Shown piece by piece: positions 9,184 through 17,985 of a stretch of DNA of 64,000 nt (within the stretch, counting starts at the first letter, position 1; each line of letters begins with the position of its first letter). The position numbers and the translations under genes were made by a program. The stretch is from Bacteroidota bacterium (GTDB lineage Bacteria; Bacteroidota; Ignavibacteria; UBA10030; UBA8401), in NCBI GenBank assembly GCA_035506275.1, contig DATJPT010000009.1:186001-250000 (forward strand). Direction: 5' to 3'. The notes under the pieces were generated by a model, which did not search any database, was not told the origin of the DNA, and saw nothing but the letters and a program-made list of their open reading frames with translations.

Positions 9184-10317
9184 ATGATCATGACAACCCT
9201 TACGGAACATATCGTCGCGACAAAGGACGTGCAGCTCTTCTCCGGGAACAATCCACTTGAAACGGAGTGCGGAGAAAAGCTGGCGCCCGTCACTGTGGCG
9301 TATGAAACGTATGGCGAATTGAACGACGCCGGGGATAACGCGATCCTCGTCTGCCACGCATTGACCGGGAGCGCACACGCGGCCGGCTTCCTGTCGGGGG
9401 ACGCGAAAAGCGCGGGATGGTGGGATTCGTTTATCGGCGAGGGAAAAACGCTCGATACGCAGAAGTATTTCGTCGTCTGCTCAAATTTTCTCGGAGGATG
9501 CTACGGAACGACCGGGCCGGTCTCGCCGGATCCTCGTACCGGGAGGCCGTACGGAATGTCGTTCCCCCAAATGACGATCCGCGATATGGTCCGCGTTCAA
9601 AAGGCACTGGCCGATTTTCTCGGCGTGCGGCAGCTCAGAACGATCATTGGAGGTTCGCTCGGAGGGATGCAGGCACTGGAGTGGGGGGTAATGTATCCCG
9701 GTTTCGTTCGTTCACTGATCCCGATCGCTACGGCGAGCGCGCATTCTCCCTGGTGCATAGGATTGAACGGAATCGCACGCCAGGCGATCATGAATGACCC
9801 CGAGTGGCGCCAGGGCGACTATTACAACCATGGTCAGCCTGAAAAAGGTCTATCGCTTGCCCGCCAGGTTGCGATGGTGTCCTATCGGAGCGAGGCGTCG
9901 TTTCTGGAACGCTTCCACAGGGAAAGGATCAAGTCCAACGGACATGGTACAAGGACGGGGTTTGATCCGGAAAATCTATTCCAGGTGGAAAGCTACCTGA
10001 GGTACCAGGGGAAGAAACTCGTCGACCGGTTCGATGCCAACACCTACATTTACATCTCGCGGGCGATGGATCTTCACGACGTAGGGTATGGACGGGGGAG
10101 TATTGAAGACGTTTTATCCTCGGTCAATGTGCCAGTGCTGTGCGTTGGCATCGATTCCGATATTTTATATCCTGTCAGCGAACAGAAAAAGCTTGCTTCG
10201 CAACTCCCCCGCGCTCGTTATCGAGAGATCAGTTCCCCGTTCGGTCATGACGCATTTCTCATCGAATTTGAACAGCTCGGCAGGTTTGTCGAAGAATTCT
10301 TGAGGGACGTTCGGTAA
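9184..10317 (+). CDS. metX: Homoserine O-acetyltransferase
   Basis: MetX acetylates homoserine with acetyl-CoA and supplies the MetY substrate. It is a 377-residue alpha/beta hydrolase with nucleophile Ser158 in GGSLGGMQALEWG, an upstream CHALTGSAHAAG oxyanion segment and the catalytic histidine in SPFGHDAFLIE. The frame is open upstream to 9067 inside metY, but the family begins near residue 1 of the form starting at 9184; an ATG at 9190 is also possible. It is probably co-transcribed with metY under the same riboswitch. Confidence 0.95.
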   Translation: MIMTTLTEHIVATKDVQLFSGNNPLETECGEKLAPVTVAYETYGELNDAGDNAILVCHALTGSAHAAGFLSGDAKSAGWWDSFIGEGKTLDTQKYFVVCSNFLGGCYGTTGPVSPDPRTGRPYGMSFPQMTIRDMVRVQKALADFLGVRQLRTIIGGSLGGMQALEWGVMYPGFVRSLIPIATASAHSPWCIGLNGIARQAIMNDPEWRQGDYYNHGQPEKGLSLARQVAMVSYRSEASFLERFHRERIKSNGHGTRTGFDPENLFQVESYLRYQGKKLVDRFDANTYIYISRAMDLHDVGYGRGSIEDVLSSVNVPVLCVGIDSDILYPVSEQKKLASQLPRARYREISSPFGHDAFLIEFEQLGRFVEEFLRDVR

Positions 10318-10328
10318 GGAGCAATGGC

Positions 10329-10829
10329 TTAATCGAGCATTTTCTGCAAAATATGCACGTCGAGTAATTTTCCGAATTTTCTTCCTACCTCTTTCATCGT
10401 TCCGACGAGGACAAAACCGGCTTCTTCATTCAAGTGCATGCTCTCGCTGCTTCCGTCCGCCACGCGCGCGATCAGCGTGTGGAAATGAAGCTTCCGTGCC
10501 TCCTCGATGACGGCATCTTTGAGCGCGCGGCCGATGCCCCGTCCCCGGTATTTCGAATCCACATAAAAAGACGTCTCAGCCGTGCCGTCGTATGCCGGCC
10601 TGTCCGACCATTTGGTCAGCGACGCCCAGCCGACGACGTTCCCCTCCACGACGGCAACGAGGATCGGATGTCTTTCATCGTGGCCGTTGAACCACGTCAT
10701 CCGTTCCGCGAGGGTTTTGGGTTCCGTGTCGAACGTCGCCGTGGTTGTGAGGATGGCCTCGTTGTAGATCGCGGTGATCGCTTCGATGTCACCGGCCTTC
10801 GCTCTCCGAATGTTGAATGATGTTTTCAT
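10329..10829 (-). CDS. GNAT N-acetyltransferase (phosphinothricin acetyltransferase-like)
   Basis: This 166-residue protein covers one GNAT domain. The acetyl-CoA pyrophosphate loop YRGRGIGRALKDA is near residue 95. The N-terminal IYNEAILTTTATFD and the C-terminal HLNEEAGF place it with the Pat/YncA group, which acetylate phosphinothricin or methionine derivatives. The real substrate cannot be read from sequence. It is the last gene of a minus-strand run starting near 14331, 14 bases behind the TMEM175-like gene. Confidence 0.88.
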   Translation of the reverse strand: MKTSFNIRRAKAGDIEAITAIYNEAILTTTATFDTEPKTLAERMTWFNGHDERHPILVAVVEGNVVGWASLTKWSDRPAYDGTAETSFYVDSKYRGRGIGRALKDAVIEEARKLHFHTLIARVADGSSESMHLNEEAGFVLVGTMKEVGRKFGKLLDVHILQKMLD

Positions 10830-10843
10830 TGGGATTCGATCGT

Positions 10844-11419
10844 CTATTGAAAAAGTCTTCTCTCAATTCTCCGGTCTGGAACAAGCCACATGATAGCGAC
10901 GAGGATATACAATCCTCCAGAAATCCATGAGTTGACAGAGCAGAGAATGATCGCGGCAGCATAGATGACGACTGAAATTTTCCCCTTGAAATCGCTTCCG
11001 ATCGCGGCGGCAAGGATGGAATCTTTAGCGTGGATCGATAACAGCGCGCGTGTCAGGATGTAATAAGCGATCGCTGAAAACAAGAGAATGACGCCGTACA
11101 GCGCCACCGGTCCGGGGGCAAACCGATTTTCACCCATCCATCCCGTGACAAATGGAGTGAGTGATAACCAGAACAGCAGATGTAAATTTGCCCACAGAAC
11201 TCGGCCGTCGACATTCTTCACTGCCTGAAGAAGATGATGATGATTGCTCCAGTAAATTCCCAGAAAAACGAAACTCAGCGTATAGCTGAGAAATACCGGT
11301 GCAAGGGGAATCAGCGCGGAGAGATCGGCTCCAAGCGGGATTTTAAGCTCAAGCACCATGATGGTGATGATAATCGCAAGTACGCCGTCGCTGAATGCTT
11401 CCAGTCGCCCTTTGGTCAA
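10844..11419 (-). CDS. TMEM175-family (DUF1211) potassium channel-like protein
   Basis: The N-terminus holds the family signature RLEAFSDGVLAI at residues 5-16, followed by several hydrophobic segments consistent with the six-helix single-repeat bacterial form (191 residues). Bacterial TMEM175 proteins are tetrameric potassium-conducting channels lacking the usual TVGYG filter. The signature is clear, but conduction by this protein is inferred from the family. It lies between an SMR-like gene and a GNAT gene on the same strand. Confidence 0.85.
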   Translation of the reverse strand: MTKGRLEAFSDGVLAIIITIMVLELKIPLGADLSALIPLAPVFLSYTLSFVFLGIYWSNHHHLLQAVKNVDGRVLWANLHLLFWLSLTPFVTGWMGENRFAPGPVALYGVILLFSAIAYYILTRALLSIHAKDSILAAAIGSDFKGKISVVIYAAAIILCSVNSWISGGLYILVAIMWLVPDRRIERRLFQ

Positions 11420-11461
11420 AGAGGTGTCCTCAATAAGTTCTTGTATGGATCAGCGTTCATA

Positions 11462-11779
11462 TTATCCGAATTGAATGATCATTCCACCGAGAAGGATGAC
11501 TGACAACCCGATCCACGTCGTTGCGGGGATAACCTCTTTGAACGCGAACTTGCCGATCAGGATGCTCACGGCAGCAAACAGGGCGATATAGACTCCCATC
11601 AACTTAGAAAAATCGGATTTTATACTGTTGACCGTCAGGCCGTAGCAGCCAAGCACGAGGATTCCTGTTGCGATCGTCAGGATGCCGGAGCTCTGGAGCC
11701 CCTTTCTAATGATCGCGTCGCCGCCGCTTTCTAAAATTGCGGCGAAGATGAACACAAGCAACGGAAGAAAATTCTTCAT
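11462..11779 (-). CDS. Small four-helix DMT/SMR-like membrane protein
   Basis: The 105 residues form four hydrophobic segments, the size of an EmrE-type subunit. A membrane-embedded glutamate at residue 17 (FAAILESGGDA) sits where EmrE has its essential Glu14. The last three helices resemble a half EamA unit (GVYIALFAAVSILIG). It may be a small exporter or half of a dimeric transporter; the substrate is unknown. It starts 30 bases after the TonB receptor gene. Confidence 0.7.
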   Translation of the reverse strand: MKNFLPLLVFIFAAILESGGDAIIRKGLQSSGILTIATGILVLGCYGLTVNSIKSDFSKLMGVYIALFAAVSILIGKFAFKEVIPATTWIGLSVILLGGMIIQFG

Positions 11780-11809
11780 GCGGTAATTCCCTGCCTCCTC
11801 GGCTGTTGT

Positions 11810-14080
11810 TCAAAAAAGTATATCGTAATTGCAGCGTATGCCCCGGGCCGGCTGCGGCACGAAGTCTTTGATCACAGAAAGGTTGTCCCGGTAGACCTGA
11901 TTAAGGAGATTATCGCAATGCACGCTCACAATGTGTTCCGCACCTTGCTGAATGAAACGGACAGCCCCCCCGATATTGACGACGCCGTACCCCGCGGTGG
12001 GCGTATCGCCGTCGCCGAGCCGTGTTTGCCTGGCTGCCAGCCGCCATTCCACCATGCCGGAATATTTTTCCCCGTCGTAACTCATTCTTAAAAGACCGCG
12101 CATCGGCGGGGTGAAGGGGAGAGGAATATTATTTCGCGTATCCTCCGCATTGACAAAATCGACGCTGGCTTTCACAGCGATTCTTTGCAAAGGCTCGACC
12201 GCAACCAGCGCCTCGAATCCCTCAAGGCGGGCATCCGTTGCAGAAAATTGCCGCACCGGAAAGGCCTCTACCGTATCCCCCGTCAGGAACGCATAAATAT
12301 AATGGTTGATGAAATTCACGTACGGAGAAAATTCAAAAGAAAAATCCGGGAAGCTCCCCTTCAGCGAGGCATCGATGCCCAATCCGGTCTCGGGGGAGAG
12401 GCCGGCATCCCCTTTCGAATAGGTGGCGCTTGCAGCATCGAGCCCGTTGGCGAAGAGCTCCTGCACCGTCGGCGGACGGAATGAGCGTGCAATGCTTAGA
12501 GAAGCCTTCAGCGCGTCGGTGATTCTTTCGATAGCTCCGACGGATGCCGTCACGGCGTTTGACAGCTGGGCGGCATTCAGCGATCGAAAGACGGAATCAC
12601 TCGATGCCGCGTACGGCGTTGTGTGAATGCGATTGTCATCGAAACGGAGTCCGGCCTGCAGGCGGATATTTTCGTCCGCAAGGTATTCTTCGTACGCATA
12701 TGCCGCAATGCCGGTGGTGACCGAATTGGGCCCTAAAGGCATTTCCCCTTCGATCGTCAGATTTTCGATGTTTGTCCAAAGCCCAACGGCCCCTTGCAAC
12801 CTTCCTAACTGTTGTTGTTCCAGCTGAAGCGACGCATTGAACGTCTGCTTATGGAACTCATTTGCCTGCGGATCGGAGATGCCGGTTGAATCTTCAGCGG
12901 TCGGATATTCCGCATGCCTGTAATCGACGAAATCCGCCGAGAGTTTTCCCTGCTTGATCAATGATCCGTCGATAAGGAGAATGCTCTGCAGCTCAATGGA
13001 ATTTTTATATTGCGCGATGCGAGAAGTAGCAGGGGGGACATTCATCCAATTCTGGTTTGGCGGGACGCCCGGTATGCCGTAATTCATCTCATAATGCTTC
13101 CCTCCGACGCCGATCATTCCTTCAGTCCCCTGCAGCGAATAGCCGAGGCTTCCTTCCTGCATATGGTCAAATGTCTGCGGCATGCGGTCGAGGGAAAATA
13201 TTTGACCGCTTGCCGGATCGGCGTAGTCGCCGGCCGGAATATGAATGTTCTGTGAATGAAGTCCCCCCGCCGAGACGGCGAGCGATTGCCCGTTGCTTGA
13301 GTATGTCCCGTCGAAATACCCTGCATACTCATCGCTTACGGAGTTCCCTTCGATGGAAACCCTCCCCGAGAACGGATTGATCGATGAAAGAGGGATCGTA
13401 TTGGTTATGATATTCACCAATCCGCCGATGGTACTAGGGCCGTAGAGAATGCTTGCCGGTCCGCGCACGACATCGATTTGCGAGATGCTCAGCGCGTCGA
13501 TGGGAACTGCATGAGCCGGATCGTACGTCGAAATGTCGCCGTTGCGCAGGCCGTTCTCCAGGACCAAAACGCGGTTGTCCGAGAGACCGCGAAGGATCGG
13601 GCGGGACGGAGCCGAACCGTTGCCGCGAACAGCGACGCCGGCCATGTCGGATATTTTTTCGGCAAAAGTCGAACCTGGAGGATCTCGCAGTTCCATCATT
13701 GACCTCGATTCTGCCGATTGGTACTGCTCACCCGATGGGCGTTCAAAGGGCGATGCGGAGACGACGACCTCATCCATATCGATCGTGGATGGCGTAAGCA
13801 CGATGTTCGTTTCGGTTTGCATGCTATCTATCGTGACCGTTTGTGCTGCCGATGCATATCCGAGAACCCGAACAAAAATTTTTACGGGCCCTCGGGGCAC
13901 ATTTTGAAAAACAGCACGTCCCGATGCATCGGTACGGGCAATTCGCTCTAATTCCAATAACCGTACCGTTGCGGATGGAATGGGATTGCCGGTCCCTTCG
14001 ACCGCCACTGTAAGCTGTTGAGGAAACAGAGAAAAAGACCCGGCCACACTGAGAAGTATGGTAATAAGAAACCGTTTCAT
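11810..14080 (-). CDS. TonB-dependent outer-membrane receptor with carboxypeptidase-regulatory-like N-domain
   Basis: The 756-residue protein has a signal peptide (about 1-21), then an Ig-like carboxypeptidase-regulatory domain (about 24-95; TDASGRAVFQNVPRG) and a plug domain. The plug includes SRPILRGLSDNRVLVLENG, IDVVRGPASILYGPSTIGG and NIIT. A 22-strand barrel follows, ending in Phe, the usual Bam recognition residue. Such receptors import metal chelates, cobalamin or oligosaccharides using TonB energy. The substrate is not evident and no siderophore or cobalamin genes are adjacent. It heads a run with SMR-like, TMEM175-like and GNAT genes. Confidence 0.92.
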   Translation of the reverse strand: MKRFLITILLSVAGSFSLFPQQLTVAVEGTGNPIPSATVRLLELERIARTDASGRAVFQNVPRGPVKIFVRVLGYASAAQTVTIDSMQTETNIVLTPSTIDMDEVVVSASPFERPSGEQYQSAESRSMMELRDPPGSTFAEKISDMAGVAVRGNGSAPSRPILRGLSDNRVLVLENGLRNGDISTYDPAHAVPIDALSISQIDVVRGPASILYGPSTIGGLVNIITNTIPLSSINPFSGRVSIEGNSVSDEYAGYFDGTYSSNGQSLAVSAGGLHSQNIHIPAGDYADPASGQIFSLDRMPQTFDHMQEGSLGYSLQGTEGMIGVGGKHYEMNYGIPGVPPNQNWMNVPPATSRIAQYKNSIELQSILLIDGSLIKQGKLSADFVDYRHAEYPTAEDSTGISDPQANEFHKQTFNASLQLEQQQLGRLQGAVGLWTNIENLTIEGEMPLGPNSVTTGIAAYAYEEYLADENIRLQAGLRFDDNRIHTTPYAASSDSVFRSLNAAQLSNAVTASVGAIERITDALKASLSIARSFRPPTVQELFANGLDAASATYSKGDAGLSPETGLGIDASLKGSFPDFSFEFSPYVNFINHYIYAFLTGDTVEAFPVRQFSATDARLEGFEALVAVEPLQRIAVKASVDFVNAEDTRNNIPLPFTPPMRGLLRMSYDGEKYSGMVEWRLAARQTRLGDGDTPTAGYGVVNIGGAVRFIQQGAEHIVSVHCDNLLNQVYRDNLSVIKDFVPQPARGIRCNYDILF

Positions 14081-14091
14081 GGCATTGGCGA

Positions 14092-14331
14092 TCAGAATTT
14101 ATCGATTAGTTTCTGAAGGGGATCTTTGAAGTTTGGATTGCGTTCTCTCTTGAAGAAAAAAAATAGCCCGGCCGCGATACCGAAGATGAAACCGAGCGGC
14201 CCGGTGATGAAAATTCCAAGCAATGGCCCCTGGTTCGCGTCAGGTGTAAGGACGATCGGGCCGACAAAACCGAGAAAGAAACAGATGCCTCCGATAATAA
14301 AACCGTAAACGAATATGTAGGTAACTTTCAT
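14092..14331 (-). CDS. Small two-helix membrane protein, unknown function
   Basis: The 79 residues contain two hydrophobic segments (about 5-27 and 38-60) and a charged tail KRERNPNFKDPLQKLIDKF. I do not recognise the family. It lies 11 bases upstream of the TonB receptor gene on the same strand and is probably the first gene of that transcript. Its region has no competing open frame with domain support. Confidence 0.55.
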   Translation of the reverse strand: MKVTYIFVYGFIIGGICFFLGFVGPIVLTPDANQGPLLGIFITGPLGFIFGIAAGLFFFFKRERNPNFKDPLQKLIDKF

Positions 14332-14513
14332 TTTTTAATCGCCCATGGATACGAGATTTTGGCGTTCTGCAATGCGCAAAATGGGTCGAGGATTCGAAGG
14401 CAAAAAGAGTACCATCTCCTACAAGATCAACTTAAAAAGCTTTTAAGGAAAATGCAAACCAAAGGGGTCAATCCGCTGTGCGGCACTCGGCGATCCTTCC
14501 AGGCCGATCTTCG

Positions 14514-14542
14514 TTGAAAGTCTTCGGTCTTTTTGCTATTAT
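14514..14542 (+). promoter_or_regulatory. Promoter of the der transcript
   Basis: TTGAAA (14514-14519), a 17-base spacer and TATTAT (14537-14542) place the transcript start near 14549. The rest of the 290-base gap from 14332 holds no gene or RNA that I can recognise, apart from the small frame at 14565. Confidence 0.7.
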
Positions 14543-14564
14543 ATACCTGAAAGCCGCCGCCACT

Positions 14565-14621
14565 ATGCGCCGAACTACCTTTTCACCGGCCGATCCGTTC
14601 AATGACAACCGCCGTCTCTAA
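14565..14621 (+). CDS. Possible 18-residue upstream ORF coupled to der
   Basis: An ATG about 16 bases after the predicted transcript start opens MRRTTFSPADPFNDNRRL. It closes with a TAA whose last base directly abuts the der ATG, in the same frame. The der start has no Shine-Dalgarno, so termination-reinitiation from this frame would explain its translation. The upstream ATG also lacks a clear Shine-Dalgarno. It could be an accidental frame. Confidence 0.3.
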   Translation: MRRTTFSPADPFNDNRRL

Positions 14622-15938
14622 ATGCCCAATCATCTCATAGCTATCATCGGCCGTCCCAATGTAGGAAAGTCTACGTTGTTCAACCGCATTGTCGGTTCGC
14701 AGGATGCGATCGTTCACGACCAGCCCGGTGTGACCCGGGACCGCCATTACGCCAACGCCGAATGGTGCGGCAAGACATTTACGTTGATCGACACCGGGGG
14801 TTTCGTCCCGAAGTCCGAAGAAGTGTTCGAAAAAGCAATTCGGGAGCAGTCCAAGATTGCCATGGAAGAAGCGGACGAGATCATTTTTGTGGTCGATGCG
14901 AACGATGGGATAACGCATGTCGACAGGGAGATCGCTTCGATCCTCCGCAAATCGAATAAGCAAGTGATCCTGGCTGTCAACAAAATTGATAATGCTGCCT
15001 CCGAAACAAACGCTGCTGAATTTCATTCCCTCGGCTTGGGGGATCCGACCCCCATTTCGGCATTAGGGGGGCGGCAGATCGGCGATTTCCTCGATATTAT
15101 CACCAAAAATATTTCCACGGACGGTAAAGATAGATCGGATGACGACAGGTTGAAGCTGGCAGTCGTCGGAAAACCGAACGTCGGCAAATCATCATTGGTG
15201 AATGCTATTATTGGCGAAGAAAGAACGATCGTCACACCGGTTGCGGGTACCACCCGCGATCCGATCGACACGGTGCTAAAGCACTTCGGCGAAGAGATCG
15301 TCATGATCGACACCGCCGGACTGATCAAAAAAAAACGGATTCGCGAAAGCGTCGAATTCTATTCCACCGTCCGGACGCTGAAAAGTATCGAGCGCTGCAA
15401 CGTTGCAGTGGTTTTATTCGATGCCAGTGAAAGAATTGAGAAACAAGACCTTATGATCGTCCAGTCTGTGATCGAGCGGAATAGAGGAGCAGTCATCGCA
15501 GTGAATAAATGGGATCTAGTGGCCGACAAGGATAATGCAACCGCCAAAAACTTCGAGAAGGCGATCCGCGACAAGCTCCGCCTCTACGATTATATTCCGT
15601 TCGTGTTCATTTCTGCCAAGACCAAGCAGAGAGTCTTTAGGGTGATAGAGCTGGCAAAGCTTGTTCACGCTGAGCGATCGAAGCGCATCGGAACGAGCGA
15701 GCTGAACAAAATGCTCCTCGACGACATCCATCATTACCCTCCTTCGACAAAGACGGGGAAGGATGTGAAGCTCAACTACGTAACGCAGGTGAAGAGTCTG
15801 CCGCCGATCTTCACCTTCTTTGCGAGCGAGCCGGCGCTGATCGGCGACAATTACAAACGCTATCTCGAAAACAAGATACGCGAGCATTGGGGGTTTGTCG
15901 GCGTCCCGCTCACCCTCCAGTTCAGGAGGAAGCATTGA
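14622..15938 (+). CDS. der: Ribosome biogenesis GTPase Der (EngA)
   Basis: Der is an essential double GTPase that assists maturation of the 50S subunit. The 438 residues hold two G domains with P loops GRPNVGKST (residues 10-18) and GKPNVGKSS (near 187). NKID and NKWD specificity motifs are present, and a C-terminal KH-like domain (from about 350) ends in FRRKH. The start is set by MPNHLIAIIGRPNVGKS, which leaves the usual few residues before the first P loop. The stop TGA shares its A with the next ATG. Confidence 0.97.
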   Translation: MPNHLIAIIGRPNVGKSTLFNRIVGSQDAIVHDQPGVTRDRHYANAEWCGKTFTLIDTGGFVPKSEEVFEKAIREQSKIAMEEADEIIFVVDANDGITHVDREIASILRKSNKQVILAVNKIDNAASETNAAEFHSLGLGDPTPISALGGRQIGDFLDIITKNISTDGKDRSDDDRLKLAVVGKPNVGKSSLVNAIIGEERTIVTPVAGTTRDPIDTVLKHFGEEIVMIDTAGLIKKKRIRESVEFYSTVRTLKSIERCNVAVVLFDASERIEKQDLMIVQSVIERNRGAVIAVNKWDLVADKDNATAKNFEKAIRDKLRLYDYIPFVFISAKTKQRVFRVIELAKLVHAERSKRIGTSELNKMLLDDIHHYPPSTKTGKDVKLNYVTQVKSLPPIFTFFASEPALIGDNYKRYLENKIREHWGFVGVPLTLQFRRKH

Positions 15939-17332
15939 TGAAACGGCGCATCCTTGTCATCGGAGGATTGGCCGCTGGTCCAAGCGCGGCAGCCAAGGCG
16001 AAGCGGGTCAGCCCCGGCGCCGAGGTTGTGCTGTATGAACAGGGGGAACACATCTCGTACGGCATTTGTGAGATCCCTTATTTCATCGCCGGCGAAATAG
16101 CCGACCCGCAGAAACTCGTCGTCTATGACCCTGAACGGATGGAAAAAGAAAAAGGAGTTGTTGCGAAGGTGCTGCACACCGTCGAAGAAATTCTTCCTTC
16201 CCGAAAAGAAATAACGGTGAGAGATCTTCGGTCCGGCAAAACGAACACCGAAGCGTACGACAAGCTCATCATCGCCACGGGTTCGACGCCGAAACGACTC
16301 CAGCTCGAGGGGGAAAGATCGAGAAATGTTTTTGTGATCAAAGACCTCGACGAGGCGTACGGACTGAACACGATGCTCGGACAGGAAAAGCCGCGGCGGG
16401 CGGTGATCGTCGGCGGAGGGTTTGTCGCCCTCGAAATGGCCGACGCATTCGTCCGTCGGGGGATGGATGTCACGATGATCCATCATGCCTCATTGCCGAT
16501 GTCCAAGTTTGAGGACGAAGGGCGAAACTACATCATGGGGGAGATCGAAAGCCATGGCGTCACATTCATGGGAGATACGAAGGTCGAATGGCTCGGGGTT
16601 GGCGCGCGAGGTTCAGTCGTTGCCGTTGGCACGCGCAACGTGACGATCGAGACCGATATCGTCGTCATCGCGATCGGGGTCAAACCCGAATCGAGGCTCG
16701 CTCTCGCGGCCGGGATCCAACTGGGTCCCTTCGGGGGGATCCGGGTGGATGAAAAAATGAGGGCCCTGGGCGCCGAAAGCGTTTTCGCCGCCGGAGATTG
16801 TTGCGAGCTGAAGAATGTGGTTACCAAGAAGCCGATGTATATTGCGCTGGCAACGACGGCAAGCAAAACCGGACGCGTCGCCGGTGAAAATGCCGCCGGG
16901 GGAAATGCTGCGTTCAAGGGAACACTCAGGGCCATTGGTGTCAGAGCTTTTGACAAAGAGGTCGCGCATGTCGGATTGAGCTCAACAGAAGCAAAGGATG
17001 CTTCGTTTGACCCAGTGGTCAATACGATCCACGCCCGTTCAAAGATCGGCATTATGCCGGACGCAAAGGAGATCCATTTTACGCTCGTTGCCGACAAGCA
17101 ATCGCGCAGGCTTTTGGGTGCAAATGTTATCGGAGAAGAGGGCGCAATTCTTCGGGCCAACACGTTAGCCGCCGCTATCCGCCACGGCATGACGATTGAC
17201 GATGTCGAGCATTTTGATTTAATTTATACACCGCCGTACGCTCCGCTTTGGGATGGAATAATTATCAGCGCAGAGCAGATGAAGAAAAAGCTCGACGGGG
17301 ACCAACCAGCAGAGAAAAGAACCAGGCGGTGA
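15938..17332 (+). CDS. FAD-dependent CoA-disulfide reductase / NADH oxidase-like flavoprotein
   Basis: The 464-residue protein is a pyridine nucleotide-disulfide oxidoreductase. It has an N-terminal FAD motif (VIGGLAAGPSAAAKAKR), a single redox cysteine in SYGICEIPYF near residue 43, an NAD(P)H motif (VIVGGGFVALEMADA), and a second FAD segment (VFAAGDCCE). The C-terminal IYTPPYAPLWD is typical of CoA-disulfide reductases, where the second subunit completes the active site. It may keep CoA reduced or reduce oxygen or polysulfide. An AGGAGGA site 7 bases before the ATG at 15938 fixes the start. Confidence 0.87.
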   Translation: MKRRILVIGGLAAGPSAAAKAKRVSPGAEVVLYEQGEHISYGICEIPYFIAGEIADPQKLVVYDPERMEKEKGVVAKVLHTVEEILPSRKEITVRDLRSGKTNTEAYDKLIIATGSTPKRLQLEGERSRNVFVIKDLDEAYGLNTMLGQEKPRRAVIVGGGFVALEMADAFVRRGMDVTMIHHASLPMSKFEDEGRNYIMGEIESHGVTFMGDTKVEWLGVGARGSVVAVGTRNVTIETDIVVIAIGVKPESRLALAAGIQLGPFGGIRVDEKMRALGAESVFAAGDCCELKNVVTKKPMYIALATTASKTGRVAGENAAGGNAAFKGTLRAIGVRAFDKEVAHVGLSSTEAKDASFDPVVNTIHARSKIGIMPDAKEIHFTLVADKQSRRLLGANVIGEEGAILRANTLAAAIRHGMTIDDVEHFDLIYTPPYAPLWDGIIISAEQMKKKLDGDQPAEKRTRR

Positions 17333-17358
17333 GCAGAGAAAGCACAGAACAACATCGA

Positions 17359-17985
17359 ATGAAAAACCTCACTATAGTCAAGCATCCGCTCATTCAGAGA
17401 GATGTGACATTTTTACGCGACGTAAAAACATCGAACGATGAGTTCCGCCATATCCTCTCACGCATCGCAGGGATGATGGCGTTTCAGGTGACGAAAGATT
17501 TTGAGCTGAAGGAATTTCCCGTTCGTACGCCCCTGGAAACGACCAAGGGATTTTCTCTTAAACACCCGATCGTGGTAGTGCCGGTTCTACGGGCGGGACT
17601 CGGCATGGTTGAAGGTTTTCTGAATGTCCTTCCGGAAGCTCGGGTTGGCCACGTCGGCCTTTATCGGAATGAAAAAACGCTCCAGCCGGTCGATTACTAT
17701 TCTAAATTTCCGAAAGAAATTTCGAAGGCATTGGTCATTCTTATCGACCCGATGCTTGCAACCGGAGGAAGCGCGACGGCGGCAATATCATTCCTCAAAA
17801 GAAAGGGGGCAAAGAACATCCGCATCGCTTGTCTTGTTGCGGCGCCGGCGGGGGTCAGGATGGTCGTCAAACATCATCCCGACGTTCAGATCTTCTGCGC
17901 AAGCCTTGACCGGGCGCTTAATGCCAAAGGGTACATCCTTCCCGGGCTTGGTGACGCCGGAGACAGAATTTTCGGCACAGAATGA
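17359..17985 (+). CDS. upp: Uracil phosphoribosyltransferase
   Basis: Upp salvages uracil to UMP with PRPP. The 208-residue length and the segments VPVLRAGLGM, VGHVGLYRNE, IDPMLATGGSA (PRPP site) and the C-terminal GYILPGLGDAGDRIFGT are diagnostic. The ATG at 17359 gives the normal family N-terminus; a GTG at 17332 is an alternative. It follows the flavoprotein gene by 26 bases and overlaps the next gene by 4. PyrR earlier in the window has the same side activity. Confidence 0.97.
   Translation: MKNLTIVKHPLIQRDVTFLRDVKTSNDEFRHILSRIAGMMAFQVTKDFELKEFPVRTPLETTKGFSLKHPIVVVPVLRAGLGMVEGFLNVLPEARVGHVGLYRNEKTLQPVDYYSKFPKEISKALVILIDPMLATGGSATAAISFLKRKGAKNIRIACLVAAPAGVRMVVKHHPDVQIFCASLDRALNAKGYILPGLGDAGDRIFGTE

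Noticed and set aside
14380..14400. tRNA-like T-loop (GGATTCGAAGG) before der
   Set aside because: No acceptor or anticodon stems can be formed around it.
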